Source: CALGKJ01 sp049322695 (GTDB lineage Bacteria > Bacillota > Clostridia > Lutisporales > Lutisporaceae). Taken from it: DNA of 64,000 nucleotides. Position 1 is the first letter of the stretch, and the number at the start of each line of letters is the position of its first letter. The notes below the pieces were generated by a model. The model saw only the letters and a program-made list of their open reading frames with translations, was not told the DNA's origin and did not search any database. A program made the translations under genes and the position numbers. Below, piece by piece: positions 26,365 through 34,455 of this stretch. Location: positions 1 through 64,000 of the forward strand of contig JBMORW010000009.1 in NCBI GenBank assembly GCA_049322695.1. The letters run 5' to 3'.

Positions 26365-27441
26365 ATGAATTATGCAGTGATAATGTGCGGCGGGTCAGGA
26401 AGCAGGTTTTGGCCGAAAAGCAGAAGAGCTTATCCCAAACAGTTCTTGAAGACTGTCGGGGAGAGGACAATGATTCAATCAACTGTAGACAGAGTCAGGA
26501 AGTTTATCCCTATTGAAAATATATATATGGTTACTAATAAATGCTATGTAGAAACAATTATGGAACAGGTGCCGGAAATATCAGCCGAAAATATCATCAT
26601 TGAGCCGATGATTAAGGAAACTGCGGCATGTATTGGATATTCGGCTGTGAAGCTCTTAAAAAAGGATCCTGAGGCTGTTATGATTGTTCTTCCGTCAGAC
26701 CATTACATCCAGGATGAAGATGAACTGAATGAGACGCTTAGGCAGGGGTTGGATATAGCAGCGCACAACAGCTGCCTTGTTACAATGGGTATAAAGCCCA
26801 CCAGGGCGGAAACTGCCTACGGGTATATAGAAACAGGAAAAATTATGGAAGGCTCCTACAGGGTACCCACCTACAAGGTGAAACGCTTTACGGAAAAGCC
26901 CAACAAGGAGAAGGCACAGGAGTTTATTGAAAAAGGGACATACCTTTGGAACAGCGGAATGTTCATTTGGAAAGCTTCAGTGCTGATGCGCCAGTACGAG
27001 AGATTCTTACCTGATATGTACGAATGCCTCTGCAACATGATACCTGCACTGGGGACCGCTGCAGAGGAGCTAATTGTTGAGAGAGAATATATGAATATAG
27101 ACGGAATATCCATAGACTATGGAATACTGGAAAAAACTTGGGATGTATATGTAATGGAAAGCAATTTCAAATGGGATGATATCGGAAGCTGGACTGCATT
27201 GGAGAGATATTTGGATATAGATGAAAACATGAACTCCACCAGGGGAAAAACTGCTTTGTTGGATACTCATAACTGCCTTCTGTACAGCGATAAGAGACTC
27301 ATTGCAGCTGTTGGAGTTGAAGATCTTATAATTGTGGAAACAGACGATGTTATACTTGTCTGCAAGAAAGAAAGAGATCAGGATATAAAGAATCTTTTAA
27401 AAAGTCTTGGAAATGACGAAGTAAATATTAAATATATATAA
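26365..27441 (+). CDS. manC: Mannose-1-phosphate guanylyltransferase
   Basis: Makes GDP-mannose from mannose-1-phosphate and GTP; 358 residues, the length of the single-domain form without the isomerase part. The N-terminal nucleotide-binding signature is IMCGGSGSRFWPKSRRAYPKQFL. Further family blocks are VLPSDHYIQDE, KPTRAETAYGYIETG, FTEKPNKEKAQEFI, WNSGMFIW and KWDDIGSWTAL. The neighbouring glycosyltransferase and CotS-like genes suggest that the GDP-mannose feeds a spore-surface or other cell-surface glycan; that link is inference. GCAGGTG precedes the ATG. Confidence 0.9.
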   Translation: MNYAVIMCGGSGSRFWPKSRRAYPKQFLKTVGERTMIQSTVDRVRKFIPIENIYMVTNKCYVETIMEQVPEISAENIIIEPMIKETAACIGYSAVKLLKKDPEAVMIVLPSDHYIQDEDELNETLRQGLDIAAHNSCLVTMGIKPTRAETAYGYIETGKIMEGSYRVPTYKVKRFTEKPNKEKAQEFIEKGTYLWNSGMFIWKASVLMRQYERFLPDMYECLCNMIPALGTAAEELIVEREYMNIDGISIDYGILEKTWDVYVMESNFKWDDIGSWTALERYLDIDENMNSTRGKTALLDTHNCLLYSDKRLIAAVGVEDLIIVETDDVILVCKKERDQDIKNLLKSLGNDEVNIKYI

Positions 27442-27444
27442 AAT

Positions 27445-27535
27445 GGTGATATAGAATTAACAGGATACTGATATTGTCAGCAGCTGATATGTAGGGCTGT
27501 TGACAAATCAGGTCCTGCAAATATATCACCTTTTT
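27445..27535. terminator. Long, elaborate hairpin between convergent genes
   Basis: The closing stem GGTGATATA (27445-27453) with TATATCACC (27522-27530) encloses a second imperfect stem: CAGGA, TGAT, GTCA and CAGC blocks pair with GCTG, TGAC, ATCA and TCCTG. T5 follows on the + strand. It spans the stop codon of the minus-strand glycosyltransferase and likely terminates both genes. Confidence 0.7.
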
Positions 27536-28644
27536 AATTCCTCATATACTTTTATTGTTTCTATTGCTGTTTTCTTCCAGGAAAAATTATATGCCCTGCG
27601 CAGTGCATTTTCTATAAGCTTATTTTTCTTTTCAGCATCAGTAAGGACATTATACATAGTTTCTGAAAGAAGCTCATTATCATATGGGTCAATAGTAACA
27701 GCACCATCCCCTACGATTTCTGGTATTGATGTGACATTGCTTGTAATAACAGGTGTTCCACAGGTCATGGCTTCTAAAGGAGGCAGCCCAAACCCTTCAT
27801 AGAAAGAAGGATACACAAACAGATCTGCACAGTTATAAAAGTAGGGAAGATGCTCATAGGGTACATAACCTGTCAGCACAACTCTGTCTTCCAGACCCAG
27901 ATCACATATTCTTTTATTGAGCTCGTAGTGATTATCTTTTGAGGCACCAAGCATTACCAGGTCATATTTCTCAGGCAGCTCCCCGCATATGCGTTTATAG
28001 GCATCCAAAAGGCCTTCTACATTTTTTCTGGGACTGAAGCCCCCTATATACAGAATGTACTTATTATCATAGCTGTACTTTTCTTTCAAGACACTCCAGG
28101 CAGCGTCCTTGTTCATCAGCTTAAATCTGCTGTCGGCTGCAAGGTGAGTCACTTTTATTTTATCTGCGGGCGTTTTGAAGAATCTTATAATATCCTGCTT
28201 TGAATACTCAGATACGGTTATTATTCTGTCAGCTGCCTCAAGTATGTACGGCATTTGCTCTAGAAACCTGTCCAGATAACTCTTGCCGCAGGTTTCCGGC
28301 ATTGTATAAGGAATAAGATCATGAACGGTTACTACATAGGAGCAGTATTTTGATGTCGGAAGCCCTAAGCCGTTTTGGGGCAGATGAAATACATCAGAGC
28401 CAATGCTCATGACCTGTACAGGCAAATACACTTCATCCCAAAATCTTTTATTCTTTTCACCAAACAATGTGATATCTATATTGCTTCTATTCATTAAGAA
28501 CCGGTAGCCGCCCTCCGGCCAGAAAAATGTATATCTATTACTCAAATCGATGGAGATTATATTTTCCATCAGCCTTGCAGTATAAGTGCCTATGCCTGTT
28601 CCTGAGTACAGCTTGGCACCTCTTGTATCAACACATATGTGCAT
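27526..28644 (-). CDS. GT4-family glycosyltransferase (CotSA-like)
   Basis: Retaining glycosyltransferase of 372 residues with two Rossmann-like domains. The N-terminal part has the glycine-rich acceptor loop LYSGTGIGTYTARL. The C-terminal donor domain has LYIGGFSPRKN and the family Glu motif FVYPSFYEGFGLPPLEAMTCGTPVI. Mannose donors are common in GT4, which fits the adjacent manC. In B. subtilis the GT4 protein CotSA is encoded beside CotS, and here CotS-like genes start 160 bp away on the opposite strand, so a spore-coat role is plausible. The ATG at 28644 has GAGGTGA upstream. Confidence 0.88.
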   Translation of the reverse strand: MHICVDTRGAKLYSGTGIGTYTARLMENIISIDLSNRYTFFWPEGGYRFLMNRSNIDITLFGEKNKRFWDEVYLPVQVMSIGSDVFHLPQNGLGLPTSKYCSYVVTVHDLIPYTMPETCGKSYLDRFLEQMPYILEAADRIITVSEYSKQDIIRFFKTPADKIKVTHLAADSRFKLMNKDAAWSVLKEKYSYDNKYILYIGGFSPRKNVEGLLDAYKRICGELPEKYDLVMLGASKDNHYELNKRICDLGLEDRVVLTGYVPYEHLPYFYNCADLFVYPSFYEGFGLPPLEAMTCGTPVITSNVTSIPEIVGDGAVTIDPYDNELLSETMYNVLTDAEKKNKLIENALRRAYNFSWKKTAIETIKVYEELKR

Positions 28645-28713
28645 GAATTTCACCTCAAAAAAGTAGTAGTATATTATATTAACGACAGCTTGTAAATGTT
28701 GACGGAAATTATC

Positions 28714-28740
28714 ACACATCCTGCCTCAATACATATAATA
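28714..28740 (+). promoter_or_regulatory. Candidate sigma-K promoter for the CotS cluster
   Basis: CATATAATA (28732-28740) matches the sigma-K -10 pattern CATANNNTA, and an AC -35 dinucleotide lies 16 bp upstream (28714-28715). Sigma-K drives late mother-cell genes such as cot genes, which fits the coding content. Confidence 0.5.
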
Positions 28741-28805
28741 AAAGTATAAAATGACTGCTTTGCGGAAATTTCCGCTGCTGTTAGTTTCTACGGGAGGTGT
28801 GTAAT

Positions 28806-29792
28806 TTGGAAATCAGGCTTTTGGAAGAAGCATACGGTTTTAAAATAAAGAGCTATGAAAAAATAAAAAACATCTGCCGTACGGAGACAGATAAAGGTAT
28901 TAAATGCATTAAAAAAGCACATATGAGTCCGGCTTTTTTTCACTTTTTGTATTCTGCGGTAAAACATCTGAAAAACAATGGATTTGAAGGGGTAATGCCC
29001 TATAATGATACCATCGACGGGAGAATATGCTTGCAGGATGATAAATATATTTATTATGTAGTGGATTGGATAGAAAGCAGAGAGTGTAAGTTCAAAAGGC
29101 AAAATGAGCTGAATATGGCTATAAAGACGGCAGCAGAGCTGCATAAGGCGGCCATAGGCTATAAGCCTCCCCAGGGAGCAAAACCAAGAGTTTATTATAA
29201 CAGATGGATAGATAAGTTTAATGCAAAATGCATTGAACTGCTGGCTTTCAGCAAAGCAATAGAAGAAAAGGCCAGCATCGATGAGTTTGATGAAATATAT
29301 GCCAAGGACCTGCCATACTTTTGGAATCAGGCAAGAGAAAGCATAGAGCTGCTGAAAAGAAGTCCCTATGGTGAAATATCTGAGGAAAGTAGAAACAAGG
29401 GCGAATTCTGCCATCATGATATGGCAAATCATAACTTTCTTATAACACCTGAGGATAAAGTCTATTTGATTGATTTTGACTACTGCATCATGGATACAAG
29501 ACTTCATGACCTGTGCAGTCTGATTATCAGAAACATGAGATATGGAGTGTGGAACATCAGTAAAGCTTATATGATAATTGAGGAGTACAGCAGGCATTAT
29601 ACCGTGACAGATAAGGAGCTGCGGGTGATGAAGGCATTCATTACCTTCCCTCAGGACTTCTGGCAGGTAGGGCTTCAATATTACGTAGAGAAACAGCCCT
29701 GGACAATGGATTATTTTTTAATGAGATTAACTCGGGTAGTTGATGACAAGCTAATGAGACAAAGCTTTTTAGATGAGTTTCTATTGTTATAG
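28806..29792 (+). CDS. CotS family spore coat kinase-like protein
   Basis: Aminoglycoside-phosphotransferase-fold protein of 328 residues, the CotS/YsxE type of Bacillota spore coats. Catalytic motifs look intact: HHDMANHNFL (Brenner-type loop) and LIDFDYCIMD (metal-binding Asp), then the family tail FPQDFWQVGLQYYVEKQPW. The substrate of these kinases is unsettled; a coat saccharide or polyamine is possible. The TTG at 28806 has GGGAGGTG seven bases upstream. It is the first of four paralogues in a row, behind a sigma-K-like promoter. Confidence 0.87.
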   Translation: MEIRLLEEAYGFKIKSYEKIKNICRTETDKGIKCIKKAHMSPAFFHFLYSAVKHLKNNGFEGVMPYNDTIDGRICLQDDKYIYYVVDWIESRECKFKRQNELNMAIKTAAELHKAAIGYKPPQGAKPRVYYNRWIDKFNAKCIELLAFSKAIEEKASIDEFDEIYAKDLPYFWNQARESIELLKRSPYGEISEESRNKGEFCHHDMANHNFLITPEDKVYLIDFDYCIMDTRLHDLCSLIIRNMRYGVWNISKAYMIIEEYSRHYTVTDKELRVMKAFITFPQDFWQVGLQYYVEKQPWTMDYFLMRLTRVVDDKLMRQSFLDEFLLL

Positions 29793-29804
29793 GAGGTGTA
29801 GGAA

Positions 29805-30026
29805 GTGAGCAGCAAAAAGACAGAAGACTGTGAATTATTGCTCGATGAGTGCAGTTTGACTCCTGAGGCTAAAATAGAGCAGCTGGAAAACTATATAGAA
29901 CAAATGAAGGAAGAGATCAAGCATCTTAAAAAGATTGAGAAACAGAGAGAGAAAATAGAGAAGCTGGAAAAAGAAAGAAGGAGGATAATGGAAAAAAAGG
30001 GGAAGAGAAGGCACAGACATCACTAA
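29805..30026 (+). CDS. Small charged coiled-coil protein
   Basis: Protein of 73 residues, mostly one predicted coiled coil (about 18-63) rich in Glu and Lys, with a basic His-containing end (RRHRHH). It matches no family I know. It starts with GTG and a strong GGAGGTG site 12 bp after the first CotS-like gene, and precedes the second, so it is likely co-expressed in the mother cell. It may be a coat scaffold or a partner of the CotS-like proteins; this is inference. Confidence 0.65.
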   Translation: MSSKKTEDCELLLDECSLTPEAKIEQLENYIEQMKEEIKHLKKIEKQREKIEKLEKERRRIMEKKGKRRHRHH

Positions 30027-30093
30027 GAATAGATACAGAGCCTGAATCAGCAGCTGTGCAGCCAATATATGAGCTTATGGGAAGGGTGGTTTT

Positions 30094-31113
30094 ATGGCAA
30101 AGAAGTATGTGAAGCTTAAAAGGCAGGAGCTTAAGGAATTGGTGGAAAAGGAATATGGAATAAAGGTTAAAGATATGCATGAAGGGGATAAGGGCATTGT
30201 TTTATTTACGACCGGCGGAACCAAGCTCTTGAAAGGCTGTAAGAGGGATGAAGCAAAGCTTATGTTTGCGGTATCTGCATATGAGTATATAAGAGCTAAA
30301 GGCTTTAAAAACATAAGCGTAATCAACAGGACATCAAACGGATGCTGCTGGGTGAATTATGAAAATCGCCTGTTTATACTTCAGGACTTTTCTGCCGGGA
30401 GGATTTTTAACATTAGGACCGATGAAGAGGCAGCGAGAGCAGGAAGGCTGCTTGCTGAGCTGCACCGTGCAGGAGCAGGCTTTGTCCCGGAAGCAGGCTG
30501 TCATGCAAGGGTGGATTGGGGCAAATGGATGGAGAAGTTTAAGTCATACTCCTATAATCTTAAGAGATTCAAAGAAAGCGTTGAAGACTCAAACTCCAAG
30601 AGCAAGCTGGATAAGGTATTTCTTAAACACGCGGACAATTATTGCGACAGGATGTACAGAGCGTATCTGATACTCAAAAACTTTGGCTATCTTGAGAAGG
30701 TGCAGCTGTCAATGAAGCATAACCAGCTTACACATAAGCAGTTTAGAAGACATTCCATGATTATTAGTGAACAAGGGGAGCTTTTTATATGTAGTATGGA
30801 GGATTGTGCCTACGACATACCTGAAGTGGATATTGCAGATCTCATAGAAAGCCTTTCGGGGAACAGGAAGACAGAGCTAGCAAAAGCCGCGTTGGAGGGC
30901 TATTCAAGTGTGAATAAACTGGACAGAAAGTCTGTAAAGATAATTCAAGCCTTTTTACTTCAGCCAAAGAGATTTTATAAGTCGGCAGACAGAAGCTATG
31001 GAAAGAGAAAAAATTATACAGAATCAGAGCTTCTACATAAACTTGAAAGAAGTGTCAAGAGAGAAGCGAGAAAGGACTCAATGATAGAGTTTCTGGAAAA
31101 TTACTGGCCATAA
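30094..31113 (+). CDS. CotS-like protein with lost kinase residues (pseudokinase)
   Basis: Paralogue of the neighbouring CotS-like proteins, 339 residues. Family landmarks persist: RLLAELHRAGAGFVPEAG, WGKWMEKFKSY and FLLQPKRFYK. The catalytic loop HHDxxxHN is replaced by THKQFRRHSM, and the metal-binding DFD by SMED, so phosphotransfer is not expected. The reading frame is uninterrupted and it has a strong site (GGGAAGGGTGG region), so it is probably a functional structural protein rather than decay. Its C-terminus is unusually basic. Confidence 0.8.
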   Translation: MAKKYVKLKRQELKELVEKEYGIKVKDMHEGDKGIVLFTTGGTKLLKGCKRDEAKLMFAVSAYEYIRAKGFKNISVINRTSNGCCWVNYENRLFILQDFSAGRIFNIRTDEEAARAGRLLAELHRAGAGFVPEAGCHARVDWGKWMEKFKSYSYNLKRFKESVEDSNSKSKLDKVFLKHADNYCDRMYRAYLILKNFGYLEKVQLSMKHNQLTHKQFRRHSMIISEQGELFICSMEDCAYDIPEVDIADLIESLSGNRKTELAKAALEGYSSVNKLDRKSVKIIQAFLLQPKRFYKSADRSYGKRKNYTESELLHKLERSVKREARKDSMIEFLENYWP

Positions 31114-31146
31114 AAAGGTATGGCCTGATTAAGGAAGTGACCTTTT

Positions 31147-32199
31147 TTGGAATTGGATTTATATGCACATGGAGACAGGCTGTGGGAAAAGGATTTTCTG
31201 GCAAGCTACAGGCTTGATGTCAGGCTGTTTGAAGCCTTGGGTTTGGAAATCAGACAAATTGTACCCGGCAGAACATCTTACAGAATTACAACTGATAAGG
31301 GAATGTTCTGTTTGAAAAAGCTGCGTTTCAAACTGGAGGAAATGAATTTTGTTATCCAGGCAGCAGAGCATCTGAAAAACAATGGCTTTGACTGTGTGTT
31401 TGATATAATATGGCAGGATGACGGAAGCTTTTTATATGAGTTCAACCATGATAAATACTATCTTACACAGTGGATTGACGGAAAAGAGAATGATTTTTTA
31501 AATCCCATGGATTTATACATGGCTGTGGATACTCTGGTTCAGTTTCATAATTGCAGCTGCGGGTTTGTGCCTGATAATCTGCCTGAAAACAGGGACTATC
31601 TTGGCAAGTGGATAGAAAGCTTCAAGTTGAAGCTGTTTGAAATCATGGATATAAAGCAGACAATATTGGGTAGGTGCACTGAAAGCAGCTTTAAACGAGA
31701 ATATATAAGGAATGTGGAGTCAATAATCTCTGAAGCAGAGGAGGCAGTTTCTCTGATAGATGTTGATGTATACCAGCAGGCAGTTGATGCTGCTCGCAGG
31801 CAAAAAAGCTTCATACATCATGATTTTGGGCACAACAACATAATTCATACCTTTGACGGAAGGACATATTTGCAGGACTTGGATTTCTGTGTATTGGACT
31901 TGAGGATTCATGATTTGGGAAGCTTTATATTGAGATGCATGAAAAAAAGTAATTGGGATGTTGACAAGGCCTTCCATATTATAGATTGCTACAATGATAA
32001 GAAGCCTTTATCAAGAGACGAACTGAAGCTTCTAGTCCCCTTCCTTCTATTTCCGCAGGATTTTTGGCAGCTTACAAAACAGTACTGCAAGGATTTAACC
32101 AAGTGTGACAGCAGCGAATATATGGAGAAAGTAAGCAGAAAGATTGAATATGCAAGCTTAAGAAAAAGGTTTATTGATGAGTTTGCAAGGAAGCTGTGA
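31147..32199 (+). CDS. CotS family spore coat kinase-like protein
   Basis: Third paralogue, 350 residues. Intact motifs are HHDFGHNNII and LQDLDFCVLD, followed by FPQDFWQLTKQYCKD. It has about 20 extra N-terminal residues compared with the others. The TTG start is preceded by AAGGAAGTGA. That site lies in the loop of an AAAAAGGT/ACCTTTTT hairpin (about 31112-31148), which could limit translation or act as a weak terminator; I cannot tell which. Confidence 0.84.
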   Translation: MELDLYAHGDRLWEKDFLASYRLDVRLFEALGLEIRQIVPGRTSYRITTDKGMFCLKKLRFKLEEMNFVIQAAEHLKNNGFDCVFDIIWQDDGSFLYEFNHDKYYLTQWIDGKENDFLNPMDLYMAVDTLVQFHNCSCGFVPDNLPENRDYLGKWIESFKLKLFEIMDIKQTILGRCTESSFKREYIRNVESIISEAEEAVSLIDVDVYQQAVDAARRQKSFIHHDFGHNNIIHTFDGRTYLQDLDFCVLDLRIHDLGSFILRCMKKSNWDVDKAFHIIDCYNDKKPLSRDELKLLVPFLLFPQDFWQLTKQYCKDLTKCDSSEYMEKVSRKIEYASLRKRFIDEFARKL

Positions 32200-32219
32200 A
32201 AAAGACGCTCTTTTTTTGT

Positions 32220-32243
32220 GCGGCATTAGCCGCCTTTTAATTT
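32220..32243 (+). terminator. Intrinsic terminator after the third CotS-like gene
   Basis: GCGGC, an ATTA loop and GCCGC are followed by CTTTTAATTTT. Confidence 0.65.
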
Positions 32244-32422
32244 TGGAACATTTCAAAAATTCAGAATTGTTTATATTATACACAGCTTGTGGATAACCTG
32301 TGGATAATATGTATATTCCTGTGAATAAAAAATAGGACAATAATACTATAGACATTGAATATGTTTAGATGGCTTCTCATATATATAATTAATGTTTTGG
32401 ACGCAGATGTGAGGTGAAATTG

Positions 32423-33412
32423 ATGCAGATTGAATCTGTAGGCAGAGAATTCGGATGCAGAGTTCACAGTATTAAGCCTCTTAGGGCAGTTTATATTGCT
32501 GATACTGACAGGGGAGCTATGATTATTAAGGAAGCCAGCAGAGATCCTGATAAGCTTTTATATATACACGGTCTTAAGGAATACTTATTTGACAGAGGCT
32601 TCAAAAATCTTGACAGATATTTGCCTTCGAATTCCGGGCTGCCTTTTGTTATTTATGAGGATAGGATTTTTGTCATGGAGGAGTTCATACCCGGACGTGA
32701 ATGCTGCTTTACAAATCCATTTGACAGAGAAAGTGCAGTAAAAGCTTTAGCCGAACTGCACAAAGCAGGTAAAGGCTATGTTCCGGCAACAGGGGCGGCA
32801 AAAAGAGACAACATAGGCAAATGGACCAAGAGCAGCCTTAAAAAAATTGATTACATGCTTGAGATAAAAAGCAAAACAGCATCAAAACGAAGGAAGGATT
32901 TCTATGACAGGGTTTTTTTGAGAGATGTAGATTTTATGCTGCAGATGTCGTGGAGGTCATATGATACCTTGCGCAGTTCAGGATATGAAAATGCATGTAT
33001 ACAGGCAAAGGCAGAAAATACAATATGCCATCATGATTATACATACCATAATATAATAATTGATAAAGAAGGTGCTGTTAATGTTATAGATTTTGATTAC
33101 AGCTGTCATGAGCTTCCCATATATGACTTAGCTTCTTTCATCATGAAAGTACTGAAGCGCTTTTACTTTGATATTGATATTGCATTGAATATAATAGAGG
33201 ACTATGACAGCATAGTGACTGTCAGCAGGAATGATCTCTTGATGATGCTGTCTCTCTTTGAATTCCCGCAGAGATTTTGGCGGCTGACTGAGAGATACTA
33301 TGAAAAAAAGACGGATTGGAGTGACTCAAGGTTCAGACATAAGTATGAGGATGTAGAACTGCTAAAGGAATACATAATAGAGTTCACAGAGAAATTCAGA
33401 AAACATATATGA
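32423..33412 (+). CDS. CotS family spore coat kinase-like protein
   Basis: Fourth paralogue, 329 residues. Intact motifs are HHDYTYHNII and VIDFDYSCHE, with FPQRFWRLTERYYEKK near the end. The ATG at 32423 has GAGGTGA six bases upstream. GTG and TTG codons just before it are in frame but overlap the binding site. A terminator precedes the gene, so it probably has its own promoter; an AT-rich CATATATATA lies upstream but does not exactly match the sigma-K -10. Confidence 0.85.
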   Translation: MQIESVGREFGCRVHSIKPLRAVYIADTDRGAMIIKEASRDPDKLLYIHGLKEYLFDRGFKNLDRYLPSNSGLPFVIYEDRIFVMEEFIPGRECCFTNPFDRESAVKALAELHKAGKGYVPATGAAKRDNIGKWTKSSLKKIDYMLEIKSKTASKRRKDFYDRVFLRDVDFMLQMSWRSYDTLRSSGYENACIQAKAENTICHHDYTYHNIIIDKEGAVNVIDFDYSCHELPIYDLASFIMKVLKRFYFDIDIALNIIEDYDSIVTVSRNDLLMMLSLFEFPQRFWRLTERYYEKKTDWSDSRFRHKYEDVELLKEYIIEFTEKFRKHI

Positions 33413-33439
33413 GGGCGCATGCGTCCTCTTTTTTCATTC

Positions 33440-33467
33440 ACCAGCAAGGCTATCTTTACATAATATA
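33440..33467 (+). promoter_or_regulatory. Candidate sigma-K promoter of yabG
   Basis: CATAATATA (33459-33467) matches CATANNNTA, and an AC lies 17 bp upstream (33440-33441). B. subtilis yabG is a known sigma-K gene. Confidence 0.5.
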
Positions 33468-33562
33468 TAGTATGACATTCGGAACACTTGGTAATCATTA
33501 AGCTGCCAGGTGTGAGGATTTGTATATTTGCTGCTGTGACAGACTGGGATGGAGGGGTACTT

Positions 33563-34444
33563 ATGGATATAAAAATCGGTGACATAGTTGGCAGAAGATC
33601 CTATGACTGTGATATAGCATTCAAGGTTCATGATATATTAAGGCAGGGGGATGGCTCTATCATAATATTGAAGGGAGTCAGCCTGAGAATACTTGCCGAT
33701 GCTCCTGAGGATGATGTGGTAAAACTGCCCCAGTCCCGAATCAATGATGTCGAGCTTTTCTATAAAAAGAGAATAGGCAAGCTGGATGAACGTATAAGGA
33801 AGCTATGCAGAAGGGCAGATGAAAGAGCGGGAAAGGCTTTTGCAGCCAGAGTTGACAATAATATGTTCAAAAGACCCGGTAAAATACTGCACCTTGACGG
33901 AGACAACAGTTATCTTGATATGTGTATGAAGTCTTACAAGGAGTATGGCATAGAGGCTTACGGCAGAAATATTTCAGAAGCTGAACAGCCAAAAAGGGTA
34001 ACAGAGCTTCTTATTCAGTATAATCCTGATATTTTGGTGCTGACAGGACATGATTCAAAGCTAAAGAGCAGCACAAGCTCCAAAAGTGCTGATTCCATCG
34101 GAAACTACAGAAATTCCAGATATTATATTGAAGCCGTCAAAGAAGCGCGGAAGCATGAGCCGTCACTTGACGATCTGGTAATATTTGCCGGGGCATGTCA
34201 GTCTTTTTTCGAGGGGATTATGCAAGCCGGTGCAAATTTTGCCAGCTCACCTGACAGGATTCTTATTCATGCACTTGATCCTGTCATGATATGCAAGATA
34301 ATTGCTTACACACCCATAGATAAAATTGCTCCTTTACAGCAGCTGCTTGGAAATACCATAAGCGGTATTAAGGGTGTAGGAGGAATACAGACAAGAGGAA
34401 AATACAGGGATGGTATGCCAAAGACCCTGAACGACAAGTTATAG
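33563..34444 (+). CDS. yabG: Sporulation-specific protease YabG
   Basis: Late-sporulation cysteine protease that processes coat proteins and, in some clostridia, germination factors such as preproSleC; 293 residues, as expected. Family blocks seen are KIGDIVGRRSYDCDIAFKV, PGKILHLDGDNSYLDMC, NPDILVLTGHD, YIEAVKEARKHEPSLDDLVIFAGACQSFFE and ASSPDRILIHALDPV. The His in TGHD and Cys in GACQS are candidates for the catalytic pair. The ATG at 33563 has GGAGGGG upstream. The adjacent veg (one gene away) reproduces the yabG-veg order of B. subtilis. Confidence 0.93.
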   Translation: MDIKIGDIVGRRSYDCDIAFKVHDILRQGDGSIIILKGVSLRILADAPEDDVVKLPQSRINDVELFYKKRIGKLDERIRKLCRRADERAGKAFAARVDNNMFKRPGKILHLDGDNSYLDMCMKSYKEYGIEAYGRNISEAEQPKRVTELLIQYNPDILVLTGHDSKLKSSTSSKSADSIGNYRNSRYYIEAVKEARKHEPSLDDLVIFAGACQSFFEGIMQAGANFASSPDRILIHALDPVMICKIIAYTPIDKIAPLQQLLGNTISGIKGVGGIQTRGKYRDGMPKTLNDKL

Positions 34445-34455
34445 GGGGGATTTTA

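Noticed and set aside
28788..29678. 296-codon open frame on the minus strand opposite the first CotS-like gene
   Set aside because: It has Cys/Ile/His-rich composition, no ribosome binding site and no family resemblance; the plus-strand gene has intact CotS motifs.
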